A stretch of DNA of 64,000 nt from Pardosa pseudoannulata (taxonomy: Eukaryota > Arthropoda > Arachnida > Araneae > Lycosidae): the NCBI GenBank assembly GCA_032207245.1, contig CM063500.1:18973734-19037733 (forward strand), in the 5' to 3' direction. The notes under the pieces are model-generated. The model was not told the DNA's origin. It was given only the letters and a program-made list of their open reading frames with translations, and did not search any database. How positions within the stretch are numbered: the first letter of the stretch is position 1; each line of letters begins with the position of its first letter. Shown here piece after piece: positions 11,595 to 23,764 of the stretch. The translations under genes and the position numbers were made by a program.

Positions 11595-12220
11595 TTTGAT
11601 ATCTGAGAAATGATTGCTTCGAACAAGGTAAGAATGGAAATTTTTCTTTCTTAGATAATACTCTATACTTCAATCAAAATTTAAAATTAAAATATGAAAT
11701 ATTTGTTTTAATGGTAATATAAACTGGATTTATTTATTTTAAATCAAGCCAATTCCTATTCAAATTATAATTATTTGAATAGGAATATATTTTTAAATTT
11801 TTTTAGAAAACTTATCAGGAATGATTATGCAGTTCTGATTTGTAATTGCATACTAACTAAATTATAAAATGCTTGTATGCACCAGTTATGTATCTTTTTG
11901 ATACATAATTGTACATTTATCAAAAATGTATATTTGTTACACAAATATACATTTTGATATCTTAGAAATGATTGCTTCAAACAAGGTAAGAGTGGAAATT
12001 TTTCTTTCTTAGCCTCTATGCTTCAATGAAATTTAAAATTAAAATAAGAAATGTTATAATGGTAATACAAACTTGGTTTATTAATTTTATAATTATTTGA
12101 ATAGAAATATATTTTTAATTTTTTTTTTTTAGAAAACATCAGGTATGACTATGCAGTTCTGATTTTTAATTGCGTACTCACTAAATTATAAAATGCTTGT
12201 ATGCAAGTTATGTATCTTGT
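11595..12220. repeat. Tandem duplication, ~357-bp unit, two copies
   Basis: The sequence from about 11595 to 11898 recurs at about 11952-12219 with scattered changes and deletions. Each unit contains a splice-donor-like AACAAGGTAAG, a pyrimidine-rich TTTCTTTCTTAG, and later a T-tract ending in TTTTAGAAAAC. The first copy also holds a 13-bp-stem hairpin (ATTCCTATTCAAA and its complement, ~11755-11790). No ORF is present. Confidence 0.8.
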
Positions 12221-12293
12221 ATGATTAATAACTAATACATTTTATTTCACTCATTTAAGACTTTCATTTTCCCCTTTTAAAACATTTTATAAA

Positions 12294-13077
12294 CATGGTT
12301 TCCGCGCACCTGGAAAGTCATGGAAAATCATGGATTTAGACAATGGATTAATTTTGTCATGGAAAGTCTTGATTTTTCAAGTAAAATGAGTAAAAGTCAT
12401 GGATTTGCTAAACTACTGATAAAAAAAAATGCATTGAATTGTTTAATTCTATTTTTACTTGTCATTTGGTTGAAGTTACAGAGTTTGGTATTTATGTATT
12501 ATCATGACTATTATTATGTATTATCCTATTGACCATATTGCCAAGTAAAATTTGTTCACCAAGGAAACTCAAAGCAAGAAAGCTTAATGAGTGGGTAAAT
12601 GTATATTATTCTGGTTTTTTCTTAAATTGTAGATTAAAATTTTATTAATATAATAAATATTTTATAATAAAAATTAAGATTTTTGCACAAAATATAAGTT
12701 TATCTCTAAGGATATTGTATATAAACATTATAGGGTTATATTTGGCTATTATTCATGGTCACCTGGATAATACAAAAGTTACTGGAATTCAAATTGGAAA
12801 CATTTTGATTGAAAAATTGCTATATGATTAAACTTAGGTATGCGGTTACAACAATTTATTTTTATGTATGTGAGTTTATTAACACTTATAAAGTAAATTT
12901 ATAGTTTTTTATGATAAAATTACTGTAATTTCTCTAAAAGCATATATTTCATTTGTATGTACATCAGAAGTTTTATTCATATATACTTTAACGAAAGCTT
13001 TTTAAAGTCATGGAAAATGATCTGCTAAATCAGGGAAAGTCCTGGATTTGAAAAATTTTATTTTGGCGAATACCCTG
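12294..13077. mobile_element. hAT-like non-autonomous element, copy 1
   Basis: The left end starts CATGGTTTCCGC and the right end finishes GCGAATACCCTG, giving short terminal inverted repeats of the CAKGGT type. The flanks are identical for 6 bp: TATAAA at 12288-12293 and 13078-13083. Subterminal repeats of AAAGTCATGGAAAAT/GGATTT are found at both ends. It is related to the element at 19189-20060. It has no transposase. hAT assignment rests on the CA...TG ends and is tentative because hAT duplications are normally 8 bp. Confidence 0.55.
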
Positions 13078-13201
13078 TATAAAGCTTTTTATGATTTGAA
13101 AACATAAATAACCTTCAAAGATCATAATCAACTTTATGTGTAAAACATTGGAGTAAATTAAACTATTTTTCAATTTATTATAAGCAGTAAAATCAAAAGA
13201 A

Positions 13202-13913
13202 TTAACCGCTTCCCTTACAAATTTTTTTGGAAAAAATTGCAAAAATTAATCACTTTTTTAAATTTTAGTATTAATTACGAAGAAATAAATCAAATCAAAA
13301 TATGTAGGTTTTAGGTTGAATTTTTAATTTTTTACAGGTGTAAAAGCATTTAGTTTTAATATTAGTTTACTATCTTGAGTGATCTCGGGCAAATGAAAAA
13401 GTTAAATATTTGTCTTTGTATAATAGGTTTTGAAGCAAGAGACAACACAAAGTGATACCTGACATCCTGTGCAATAGTATCTGGTATCTTTTTTTATTGG
13501 TTTGCCTCTGAAATCTGTTTTAGGGGAGAACAGAGTACACTGTCTCATTGGATTTGATTTTTTTGCAGTAGCAGGAATAACATCTGGAAAATGCCATAAG
13601 GTTAGCCCGAGTGGTAAAGGGTTAATACTGGGTCTTCCTGGTGTGGCAGAAAACTCATCACTATGATTTTCTGAAATAAGTTTTCTAATCAGTGGAAAAC
13701 ATGTGACCAGTTTCCGCAAAATAACCGCGAAACCAGCAAAACTTGGAAAACTACCCATCAAAGCTGACTATTTCCTTGAATTTCCTCCAGATCAAGTAAA
13801 ACCCGTGATAAAATAAATCTTACCGACAAATTTGCCTGAGTTTTCTCAGGATTATAATTAACTGCAATATATACAAACCCAAGATAACTCGGGATAATCA
13901 GGCAAGCGGTTAA
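13202..13913 (-). mobile_element. piggyBac element, internally deleted (family P copy 1)
   Basis: TTAA lies at both ends (13202-13205 and 13910-13913). The terminal repeats match: TTAACCGCTTCCCTTAC on the left, and TTAACCGCTTGCCTGATTA when the right end is read on the minus strand. The 712-bp interior keeps only the 3' part of a transposase gene on the minus strand. A second copy of the same family is at 39269-41135. TTAA target use and a Cys-rich C-terminal domain are hallmarks of the piggyBac superfamily. Confidence 0.9.
13402..13761 (-). pseudogene. piggyBac transposase C-terminal fragment
   Basis: This 119-codon remnant keeps the end of a PGBD-type transposase. A conserved linker with an FPDVIPATAKKSNPMRQC motif is followed by a Cys-rich region with C..C and C...C pairs (YYCTGCQVSLCVVSCFKTYY), resembling the C-terminal zinc-binding domain that recognises the terminal repeats. 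The N-terminal and catalytic DDE regions are missing, so it cannot encode an active enzyme. The same domain, more broken, is present in the 39.3-41.1 kb copy. Confidence 0.85.
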
Positions 13914-14819
13914 CACTAGAAAGACTTTAGTGTACCCAGAAAAATACAGAATTGTCATTATGATCTCACTCGATAACCCAAAACTAGATTTTTTTTTTCT
14001 TCTTTTTTTTCCACAATCTTTTCTCAGAAATAAGTTATTAAGTATGTTAAATTCAACATTTACATCACATTAATTTCCCACTTCAATTATATTTTTTATT
14101 TTATAAAAATATCAGTCTGTATATTATTGATAATATACAATAATTAAAAATATAAAGCATGCTTTTCAAAAAAAAATTTTTAATTTCACATATTTTAATC
14201 AATGTCATTTTAAAATTACTTTAAAAACAAATATTATAATATTGTTTACTTGCATTATCTATTTTTACAGTCTATAAATTTGCTTGTACAGGAGTCACGA
14301 GACTTTTTGCAGTAGAACAAAGATCATATCTTTATGATGGTATTGATTTAACATTGTTTATGTTTCTACCTTAGATAGGGATGTAAAAAAAATTTGCAAT
14401 TGCATTGTTGAAGTATTATGAAATGCTTTTGTAAAGCAGCATAATGCATATTTTTCAACAATGTTAACAGTGGGTCTATTTTAATTTTTCTAAGTATAAA
14501 AAACAATTCAATAAATATTTCAACCTTAACTTTAATTTCTAACCAAAATTTATTTGTCAATTTATATGGTTTTAAAGGCATATAAACTAAGTTGACAATA
14601 TAAATTTGTATAGAAATAGTTTCTCACGTACCTTCAAATTTTTACAGTCTAGCAGTACATTATACAGATTGTGATCATATTGTAAGATTGTATGTTTGCA
14701 TGTGAACTGTACAATTTGTTTTTTAAAAACATTTCTTGCTTAAAAACTTATATATATGTAATTTTCTGTAATCTGCAATGAGGGGAAATTGAATACATGC
14801 AAACAATCTTTGCTAGTGG
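13914..14819. other. AT-rich spacer, nothing recognised
   Basis: No element ends, ORFs with family resemblance or RNA genes are seen. It contains A/T homopolymer runs, including T9 and T8 near 13990. Confidence 0.5.
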
Positions 14820-15581
14820 CAGAGTTGCAAAACACCTGGGTTTTCCAAGAAAAACCCAACCCGTGTGGGGTTTTCTGAGTTTTGATGGGGTCTGGTTTTA
14901 AGAGGAGAGGGCAGGGGAAATACCTTATTTCAGAAAAGATTAAATTGCTAAAACTGATTATATTTTTATTAATTAACTTAATATTCAAGAAATTATAATT
15001 TAATTAATACAAATAAATCAGTGTAAAGATTATAAAAAAGTTTACTCTGACATCACACACAAAATGTTATATAATGACATATACCACATATTGAATGTTA
15101 TTTTAACAGAGGCTTACTTTTTATCTCTATTCTTTCTCCATTCAAAAAAAAAAAAACATTTTTAAAACTTTTTTGCATAAAATTTTTGTTAAAGGTATTA
15201 GGCAGTCAGTGTGTAGCCAAAAAAAGAGTCAAGTCCCAGTAACAAGGTAAGATCATTTCTCAACAGTCAACACAACCTCTTTCACAATGAAAAAAGAGAA
15301 AGGGGGATTTTTACACTATCCCTTTCTTGGTGACAAAAGAATTGAAAATTTTCTAAATTGTTATGTTGGATTTACCATAGATTTTCAAATATTTTTCTGA
15401 ATTTTGATAGACTGTGTATATAATTCCACAGAATAATTCTTTAAAATGGAAAGAGGTTAAAATAACTAAGATAACAGTTTCTGAAAATAAATAAAAATAT
15501 CATTAATTATTGAAAAACCCCGTTAAAACCTGCTTTAGAGTGGATTTTTTTTTCTGTGTAGGGGTGTTTTTTGCAACCCTG
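14820..15581. mobile_element. Degraded hAT-like element
   Basis: The left end starts CAGAGTTGCAAAACACC. The right end, in reverse complement, starts CAGGGTTGCAAAAAACACC. That makes an inverted pair 762 bp apart with CAG...CTG ends as in hAT transposons. The flanking octamers GCTAGTGG and ACTCATGG match at 5 of 8 positions, consistent with an eroded duplication. No transposase remains. Confidence 0.5.
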
Positions 15582-16603
15582 ACTCATGGTGCAGGAGATA
15601 ACTCTCTTAACACCATAAAAGTTATGCTGCAGATTCCAACAATGCAAAATAAGAGAAGATATTCAGCAAAACATGAACTGAATTCAGAAGTTCTATCCTT
15701 GATAAAAATTTGAAAGACATAATAATAGCTTAAACAAAGTTGCATGAACATTTTTTAAACAAACTCTTGGCATAAAGTTTTATAATTTTTATTTATTTTT
15801 TTAATACAACCATTTTTGAATAATGCTTGTGTAGATCTTGATACATACAGATTTTTGACAAATGCTTTTTTTAATTTAAAGATTTCATTTGATTGACTAT
15901 GATACAAAGTTGAAATAATAGTTACATTAGATGTAAAAATAATGAGCATGTAAAGTTCTTCACCAATTATTTCTTTCACCATTCTAGAGAAAAAGGGAGT
16001 TAGGTGTATAATAATATAACTTACTGCAGAAAAATTAAAAATATATATTTACTTTGCATGTAATTCTTGAGCATCTTTCTTTGACAAGGATTTGTTAAAG
16101 TATTTTATACTAAAGCTAGATACATATATACACACTTTTGAACACATTTTCTGCCTAGATTTTTAGCTTGTAAAATTTTCAGAGTTGGTATGTTAGCAGG
16201 TATGTACTGGTGTTTTCAGTTACTTCACAAGAAAAGAAATACTTTTTAAAAACTTCATATTTCTGATACTAATGTAAATTTATCTGATGTCTTTCGTACT
16301 TTTTTACATTCAAACCACACTTCTAATATTTAAAGATTTATTTGAGTCATTGTTTGTGGGGAAAAAAAGTTTATATTCCATGTTGTAGATCTTGAATTAT
16401 TTATTACAATATCTTCAGGCATAAATGTAAAGGTGTCTTTCAAACCATCCCATTTTCATTTACATCCTTCCATCAAATAGAATGTAAAACACAACATAGT
16501 CTGAGATATTTCTTCTGTGTTTAGAAAGACAAACTTAGCATTTCTAGTTGTAAATACTTATAACTTCAATAATTGAGTAAAAGTAACTTTTTATCTGTAT
16601 TAT
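15582..16603. other. AT-rich spacer, nothing recognised
   Basis: Only short ORFs without family resemblance are present. No repeat structure is clear by eye. Confidence 0.5.
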
Positions 16604-17338
16604 CAGGATTGGAAAAAAAATCATGATTTTTTTCTGAATACTATTTTAATTGTTGTTTTTGTGTTTTTTGCAAGATACATAGAATAGTTTGTTATAAGAA
16701 GTAACATCTTATCTATCTAGTATATTCTATACACTGATTACCTAAAATTAAATATATAAATTTTAATCTAAATACATTCCATTATTTTGTAATTGGATAG
16801 TGCAAACTAAATAAGAGATGTAAATTTAAAGAACAAATTAAATATTCTTTTAATTCAAACTATTTTTAAAAAAATCACAATTATTTCAATATTTTTAAGC
16901 ACTGAATTATGGATTTAATAGTTTCAATAAAAACACTAGCTTTGATGGTTTATCCACTCCTAATTGGTTATGAAGGCTAGAATGAACAATACCAAAAGAA
17001 GAAAACTGTCTTTCCATTCCAGCAGATGAAGCCACGGCTGTTGTTATTTGGTAGACAAACTGGATTTCAAGTTCTGTAATACTCTCTTTACCTCCCCCCA
17101 TTACATAAAATGAATTCATCCGGCCATAATCATTGTACTACCCCTACTACATACTTTCTGATAACAACCCCTAAATTCTTCGAAAGCACATGCTATCTAT
17201 TTACACTTATTTACTTATTGGTATTACTGTGTTGACTGATTCCCAATTCTTCTGTCTTTGGATTATAGATTTTAAAAGAAGTGAAAAAAAAAAGAGATTT
17301 TTTCAAAAAATCAACTGATTTAAATCATGCCAACCCTG
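16604..17338 (-). mobile_element. hAT transposon, internally deleted, exact 8-bp duplication
   Basis: Terminal inverted repeats begin CAGGATTGG on the left and CAGGGTTGG on the right in reverse complement. The 8-bp TGTATTAT is identical on both sides (16596-16603 and 17339-17346), the normal hAT target duplication. The inside keeps a transposase C-terminal fragment on the minus strand. At 735 bp it is far too short for a full element. Confidence 0.9.
16907..17119 (-). pseudogene. hAT transposase dimerisation-domain fragment
   Basis: The 70-codon remnant carries the typical hAT C-terminal dimerisation signature: a small-residue/Ser-rich segment followed by a GMERQFSSFGIVHSSLHNQL-type motif, then a KLVFLLK end. 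This corresponds to the conserved ...SERxFS...RxxL... pattern of the family. The catalytic RNase-H fold and BED finger are absent, so it is dead. It lies inside the element bounded by TGTATTAT duplications. Confidence 0.85.
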
Positions 17339-17348
17339 TGTATTATCC

Positions 17349-17437
17349 TTAACACTAAAACTACCGGAGACTTTTTATAAGGGCAAACATAACGAAAAAT
17401 GGAGTCATTTGACCCCTCTTGGTAGATTTAGTGTTAA
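17349..17437. mobile_element. 89-bp TTAA-flanked mini-MITE
   Basis: TTAA bounds both ends (17349-17352, 17434-17437). The arms are near-perfect inverted repeats: TTAACACTAAAACTACCGG, and TTAACACTAAATCTACCAAG from the other side. TTAA use suggests mobilisation by a piggyBac-type transposase. It starts only 10 bp beyond the end of the neighbouring hAT element. Confidence 0.75.
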
Positions 17438-17759
17438 TAATTAGGTAAAGTCACTGAATAAACAGGAAAGCGAAGTATCAATAAAGAAGATATGAGAGTT
17501 TGCAATTCGTTTGTGGTCAAAATGACTACTCCCAACTTTATAGTAGTTTTAAGGGCAAATTTGAACCCAATTGGCTTTTTTAAATCACCCATTTGAAAAA
17601 ACCCATAATTTTGCTCACTTTTATATTTGTATTCCAATTTTTAAGCATTTCTTTGATTAAATAAATTAAATACTTAGGCAATTTAAACTCTGTATTTATT
17701 AATTTTACAAAACAGTTAATGTAAATGATTTGTTTTTAATAGTTTTACAAAAGCATTAT

Positions 17760-18540
17760 ACTGTTCTCACATACACATATATACTTTAAAAATACTGCAT
17801 TTTAAAAACCAAAATCAAAAAGTATTTTAATAATCTTAAAAAAGAATACATTTTACTTATCATTCAAAACTGATTGGGAAATAATTCAAAGTTTTTATAT
17901 CTTCTATCAAAAATAGCTTGTTTACATAAGTCTAGTTACATATGATTATCTGAAAATGTATTGATATTAAAAATATATGTATATATGCAAAACATAATAA
18001 GACTGGTTTAATTTGTTCAATTTCAGTGATATATAAATTATATGCTATGGGAAAGATGGTGAAAAATATTTTAATTCACTCCCATTAATAACTAATTTAA
18101 AAAAAAAAAAACTTTTTATTGTCACTTTAGAAGTAAATGGGTTCAAACTGCTTGATAAGCAAAAAAAAAAAAACAAACTGCAAAACCTGTGTCTAAGAAA
18201 ATTTGAAGAACTACTATTCTTCAGCTTTAGTTTCTCCCAGGGTTTTTCTTGAGAAAATGCTGAATTTGTATGAGTTTAAACAGAACTATAAAGCATGATC
18301 TTCATTCAAAATATGTAAAAAATCAAATGACTGGCAAAAGTGCTGCCATCTATTGCTATATATTTGATATAAAGAAATGAGTTATTTTTTATATTAGAGG
18401 GGGAGAAAAATTGATTTTTTTTTAAATTCTTTTTTTATGTGTGTGCTTTATATTATGACATTGGGGCTTAACTTAGAATTATATATTAAACAATTTTGAA
18501 AGGGATTGCTGAACTGAACAATACCACATCATAACTTTCT
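17760..18540 (+). repeat. Old dispersed duplication, copy 1
   Basis: About 780 bp align in the same orientation with 23765-24480, with many substitutions and indels. The best conserved stretch is AAATGACTGGCAAAAGTGCT followed by GCCATCTATTG (near 18326). There is no ORF and no recognisable termini, so this may be an old transposon or a segmental duplication. Confidence 0.7.
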
Positions 18541-19188
18541 ACAATTTATTTGTTGAATATATATGTTTACAGTTAGATGTATCATACATATTTATATTTT
18601 AACATTTTTAAATGACTCATTTGTTTCTAAAATCAACAACCTCTTCCTCCACAACAAAGACTGATTCACTACTACAGGCTTTGTTAAAGTAAGCAAACTT
18701 AAAAAGTCCACTTTTTTCCCCCAGAATTTATTGTGATGCATTGATCCCTTTTACTTTGGAGGTGAAATGATTTTTATAATTATTTTGACTATAAATATAA
18801 AAATCATTTATGTCTTTAATAATTTTCTATAAGTCCAGAATTGTACCAAGAAGTTATTATCAAAATTCAAGTAGCCATCTACTATGTCTGAATTTTTATG
18901 GCTTATTTTTAGTGTAATTTTGTATTTTTGAATAATTTCTTAAAAATGGCCATTTAAGTTTTATATGTATACATATCATTATTAATGAATCTAAATAAAC
19001 ATAGATTAATATATTGAGTTTTAATTTGTTGCAAAAATTGGTCTGGCTACACATTGGTTGAAAGAACAGCTGAACTGAAGCTAAATAAAAGTATGCTCAT
19101 TTATAATTTTCCCGAAATGCAGATTGACCAAATTACTCAGAACTTATAATATTCTTTTTCTTTTAGCATTCCATTTAAAGAGCTAAAA
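18541..19188. other. AT-rich spacer, nothing recognised
   Basis: No gene, repeat border or RNA gene is seen. Confidence 0.5.
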
Positions 19189-20060
19189 CAGGGTTCCCAC
19201 GGTCATGAAAAGTCATTGAAAAGTGCTTAAATTTTCTTTTTGTTTTTTAAGGCCTTAAAAGTTTTTGAATTTTCTTTGAGGTCGTTGAATTTGAGGTCTG
19301 GTGCTTGATTTTTCTTTTTCAAGTCCTTGCAAGATGTTATGTAGCCTCCACACTATGGCCAATTGTTCACCACTTCCTAATGAGGACCTTGAACGATGGT
19401 TCAGGGGTTGCATCCACACGCTGGGCCACTCAATGAGCGAGCTCATGGATTCATCCATTGGGTTTACTGCTCACTTTAGTGGCGCATCTGGCTGCCTTTG
19501 ACCTTTGGTGAAAAACCACCTCCGAAGCCATCGTTCGTCAAGGCTATTTTACTGTTTGCTGCCATCGACCACCATAAGCCATACCCCCTCCAGACGGTGG
19601 TGATGGCTTGCAGTGGACCATAGTGTGGAGGGGCCTTTAATTCATGTCTGCACTGAAAATTGAGAAGGATCGTTATCAGCAATTGTGGGATTGTCACGTG
19701 ACTCATCTTTCAGGTACAGCAAAATGCACTAGCTACTGTCGCTGGCTTGATAAAATATGATTTAAAAAGGGATATAAAAAATAAAAACTTTCGAATACTT
19801 TAAAAAGAAACTGTATTTTTAAACTAGTATACGTGTGCTTATAGCCCTTCCTTTTTTTTACACCATTTCAAAAGCCTGATTTTTTTTTCTGGGAATAGAG
19901 TGAACATTATATATATAGTTCTACTGTTTTGGGGAGTTATTTAAATTATTTTTTCAATTATGAACACCGTATCAAAGAGGTGCTTGAAAAAAATATCAGG
20001 TTTTGGAAAAGTCATTGAAAAGTGCTTGAAATTTTCAGAAGCAAAAGAGTGGGAACCATG
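19189..20060. mobile_element. hAT-like element copy 2, carrying a nested MITE
   Basis: The ends are CAGGGTTCCCAC on the left and CATGGTTCCCAC from the right, flanked by TAAAA on both sides (19184-19188, 20061-20065). Subterminal motif GAAAAGTCATTGAAAAGTGC is found near both ends. A MITE at 19336-19639 is inserted in the left half. The family resembles the element at 12294-13077. Confidence 0.65.
19336..19639 (-). mobile_element. MITE family M, copy A (nested)
   Basis: About 300 bp with inverted ends built on CCTCCACACTATGG: GTAGCCTCCACACTATGGCC on the left, and AAGGCCCCTCCACACTATGG from the right. Its GC content is clearly above that of the surroundings. Three other copies are in the window (35801, 60709, 62996). 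The ORFs across it are by-products of its GC-rich sequence. A consistent target duplication could not be fixed. Confidence 0.8.
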
Positions 20061-20795
20061 TAAAATGAGAAATTTCCTTTTGGTTATAGCCAAAATGTTA
20101 TACCAATTTTTATGTAGTAAAAAAGTTGTAATCATACTTACTAAATCTTAAAATTTTCAAGCATTAATAGATTGATTACCTATAATAGTGTGTAAATAAT
20201 AAGCTTTTGAAGGCTTGTATTTATTGTTCCAGAATCTGGTAATGGCATCAATATTAGTAGTAGATAACTGATACATATTTAATTCTGTGATTTTATTGAA
20301 AGTAACAAATTCATGTACAGTAATTACCAAAAAATCAAGATTTGAAAGTTTCCTGAAAAAAAATTTATGCTTCTTTAAAATCTACATTGCATGTTTAAAT
20401 ATCAAAATATAAAGCTTAAGTGTCAGGGTTTAAAAAAACTCAAGCAGGTTGCCCCCTTTTTATTTATTTAAATTTTGATTACCTAACCGTATTAAACTTT
20501 TTATACTTCTCGAATACTGTTTTAAAAAATCATTAAAGGCTTTTTGCAACATTTTAAATGTTTTGTAGCAGATATTTTACTGCAGGAACATTTAAATCTG
20601 TGTTTTGCTCAGATGCAATTGTTATTTTTGAAAATTGAAAATTCTTATCTCATTAAAAACAATTTTGTTTGGAAACAAAAGTAAAAAATCAACTGTAGTC
20701 AGATTTTTATTCAGAATTTATATACATATAAGAGTTTACTAACAATTTCTAGAATATGTATATTTTAAATGGATTTTTCCTCTTATTTTTTAATC

Positions 20796-20836
<41 letters not shown>

Positions 20837-21448
20837 GTCAATCAAAAAGTTAGTTCCATTCCACAAATGTTTTTGGTGAAGGGTTATTCTGACAAAAGTG
20901 TGTTGCAGCACCTCAGACATACATCTTTTAGCGTAATGCAATACCTTTCACGCAGCAATTTTTCAATAATAATTAGTTGTAAAATCCCTGGGCATTCAAA
21001 TTGGAAATATATGCAGCGTGTTTTTTTTTTTTTCTTCTTGTAGATGAAGAGGTGGAACTGTACTAAAATTTATCGGCAGTTACTTGAAGTATATGGTAAA
21101 AATGCAGTGTAGTACAACATATATGAGAATAGGCATACATATATTGGCAACACTATGCACTAGAGGGATGGGAAGAGTGTATTCACACTCCTAGCCCGAA
21201 CCTTTCACTCTGTGACTTCTATATTTCTAGTCTTGTGAAAGGACCTTTTAAAGTGATGATACCCCTCAGATGATGAAATGAAAGCAGTCCCAAGTATGGT
21301 TATTGCATATCTGCTAACTTATGCAGATTATCTGTAAAATTTATGGGTTCTGGTTTAATTTTACTGACTTCCATATAGACCAAGAATTTTTACAGTTTTT
21401 GGTACTGGAAAAGGTTGAAAAAATAGCAATGGATTTTTCACTTAAGTA
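20061..21448. other. AT-rich spacer with a TA microsatellite
   Basis: A (TA)n run lies at about 20799-20831. The rest contains no gene or element border that I can support. Confidence 0.6.
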
Positions 21449-22183
21449 CAGTCTGTATGGGTTATATGGTCAGCTCAGTGGTCCAGAAAAATCAGACCAT
21501 ATATGCGGAACAATACAACCCTATTGTGCATATACCGAGCATTTTTAATCCATAACTAAACAGCCTAATAGACATTCCCATAAGGTGACAAGCTCTGACG
21601 TTTTCTTTCTTGATCTCCGATTTCAACGCTTCAGGAGCAAAGTTTGGCAGCTAAAATGTTGTTTAATGTCATCCGGGTAATCGAATTTGCTTTGTTGGAA
21701 GCAGCCTTTGAAAGATTAGATTTTTAAAGCTTTTCAGTGAATTCATTTTTTGCAGCAAATGATAAATTCTTTCTTTTCGAAGCCATAATTAAAAAAATGA
21801 TCGTTCTTATTTGTTTGTGACGTATGATCTAAATGCAACAAAATTTTCCTTTACTTGTTTAGTCTCAATTTCAACCAATAAACAGAGGGATGTCCACCTC
21901 TTGTCAAGGGACATGAGAACTGAGAGAGGTGAGAAACTCTGACGAAGAGTCTACACTAACAAGAAAGGGGGAAAGGGAAGGAAATAAAGGCTTGAATTCA
22001 GGTCATCTCCGATTTTTGCAGTAATGTCTTTGAAAAAACAGAAACTCTTTGAAAACATGAAACTGACCATATAATTGGTAACAAGAAAAAGAAAATGACT
22101 GTATAAGCGGTACGCTTTAACACATATTCCCTATTAAGTTAGACGAGACTTTAGAAAACTGACCATATAGCCAGTACTGACTG
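21449..22183 (-). mobile_element. pogo/Tigger-like element, internally deleted
   Basis: TA dinucleotides flank the element (21447-21448 and 22184-22185). The arms are inverted: CAGTCTGTATGGGTTATATG on the left, and CAGTCAGTACTGGCTATATG from the right. TA targets and CAGT ends are typical of pogo/Tigger members of the Tc1-mariner superfamily. The minus strand retains the start of a transposase. Confidence 0.8.
21610..21786 (-). pseudogene. Tigger transposase N-terminal remnant
   Basis: From the ATG at 21786 the minus strand reads MASKRKNLSFAAK, the usual start of a CENP-B/pogo-type helix-turn-helix. It meets a stop after about 20 codons. Further on, an SITRMTLNNILAAK stretch resembles the next recognition helix. 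Stop codons and missing sequence show that it is dead. Confidence 0.7.
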
Positions 22184-22185
22184 TA

Positions 22186-23329
22186 ATATCTTAAAATTCA
22201 AAACTTACATTTCAGCAGAAATTTACATGATATAAAAAAGTAATATACTAATGTAAATATGTTTAATATATTTAAAGATTTTAAATCCCTATATGAGTGT
22301 GCTAAAAATAAATAGTGCCCATCACTGGACTACAGGTTCTGTTAGTTTTATCAGTTTGATAAATATGAGTTTTTAAAAATTTGGAATATTGAAAAAAAAA
22401 ATCAATTTCTTTAAAAGAATTAAGGCTTAGTAAATTACAGATTGATAATTTTAACATCTTTTTTTATTAATTTTGCTAAATATATATTTACTTTGAAATT
22501 TAGTATAATTTTGTATTTTCCTAGATTCAAATGTAATTGAAAAAATTAAATAGGCTTTATTATATATAATGAATGAGTAATTAAGTTATTAGGTTTTGAC
22601 AGGATTTCTATGCAGAAAGCATTGTAAAATGTGTGCCACATATCAACAAATGTTTAACTAATGAAGGTAATCATATCGAAAAGTAGACTTTACATGAAAC
22701 TTTAGTATACAAATAAAATTATTGTAAAAATGCAATACTGTTTTAATTTCTTAACCCATTATTGCCTAGCATCCCTTTTTAAGAACAGCTATAAAATAGT
22801 ATGTATAAGTTTTATGTCTTCTCAGGTTCTTTATTTTTATTGTTTAATGAAAATAGGTGGGAATCCTATACACAAAACAATCAGCCAAATAATTTAATAT
22901 ATACTATTTTATATAATTTTAAATCAGAAGTTTTGGATTTTTCAAGCTTATGACATAAACTTACATTTTTGGAAGGTAAATAGTCCAAAATTATGACAAA
23001 TAACATATTTCATGTAAAATTTCGTTTTACAGTATTACATTTACAAAAATCAAATAAATCAGGAAATTGTTCTTTTTTTTTAAATGGCACCCTTTGATGT
23101 TTAAAATGAGAGGTGATCTCTAATGAGCCGAACTGTAATATTTAAAGTTATTTGAATTTCATATTTGATGTAATGTGCAAACTATAATAACTTAGAACCA
23201 ACCCATAACTTGTACCCCTCTAAGAAATGTTAAGCGGGCCATCTGTGAACATGTTCGTAAAGCTTGACTATGCCATTATAGAGATATTGCTTCCAGAAAA
23301 AAATGGTCTTCTTTTTTGGATAGGCAAAT
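22186..23329. other. AT-rich spacer, nothing recognised
   Basis: No gene, RNA gene or element ends are supported here. Confidence 0.5.
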
Positions 23330-23540
23330 ATGTGTCACCTTGCCCAGTGCTATTGGTGTGGCCTGTTTCTGCCTTGAGACTGACATGTTTTTCTTCAGTC
23401 CCATCTATACAAAGTTGGTTTTCATGATTCACCTAATTGTGTTCTTTGTGCTTCAGCCCCAATGCATGGAAATCACCTTTCTTCTTGTCCTGCCCTACAA
23501 TATGTTATTTCTTCGGGTTCCTATTTGACTCTCCCATCTA
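23330..23540 (+). pseudogene. Possible non-LTR retrotransposon ORF1 zinc-knuckle relic
   Basis: In one plus-strand frame, short pieces read as Cys/His knuckles: QCYWCG near the start, then FHDSPNCVLCA and MHGNHLSSCPAL. This resembles the repeated CCHC fingers at the end of Jockey-clade ORF1 proteins. Two stop codons interrupt the frame and no endonuclease or reverse transcriptase follows. The clade assignment is a guess from the spacing of Cys and His. Confidence 0.35.
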
Positions 23541-23764
23541 ATGGGGCAATTTTTTTTGTCTGTATTGGACTGCAAGGCGTCGTATGCTCAAAAGAGTTCA
23601 GACGGGTGTAATATAAAAAAAAAATAATAACTTAGAATCAAAATTGCGAGTTCAAATCTCACTACTGACATGGATATTTGTATCCCTTCAGAATCGGCTT
23701 TAAGCTCTTCCTGGTCTTATTAGCTACATTATAGCAAATCAGTAGATTGTAGCACTCCTAACCA

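Noticed and set aside
19336..19639. Exact target duplication for MITE family M
   Set aside because: Flanks of copies A, B, E and F do not give a consistent duplicated length, so no superfamily was assigned.
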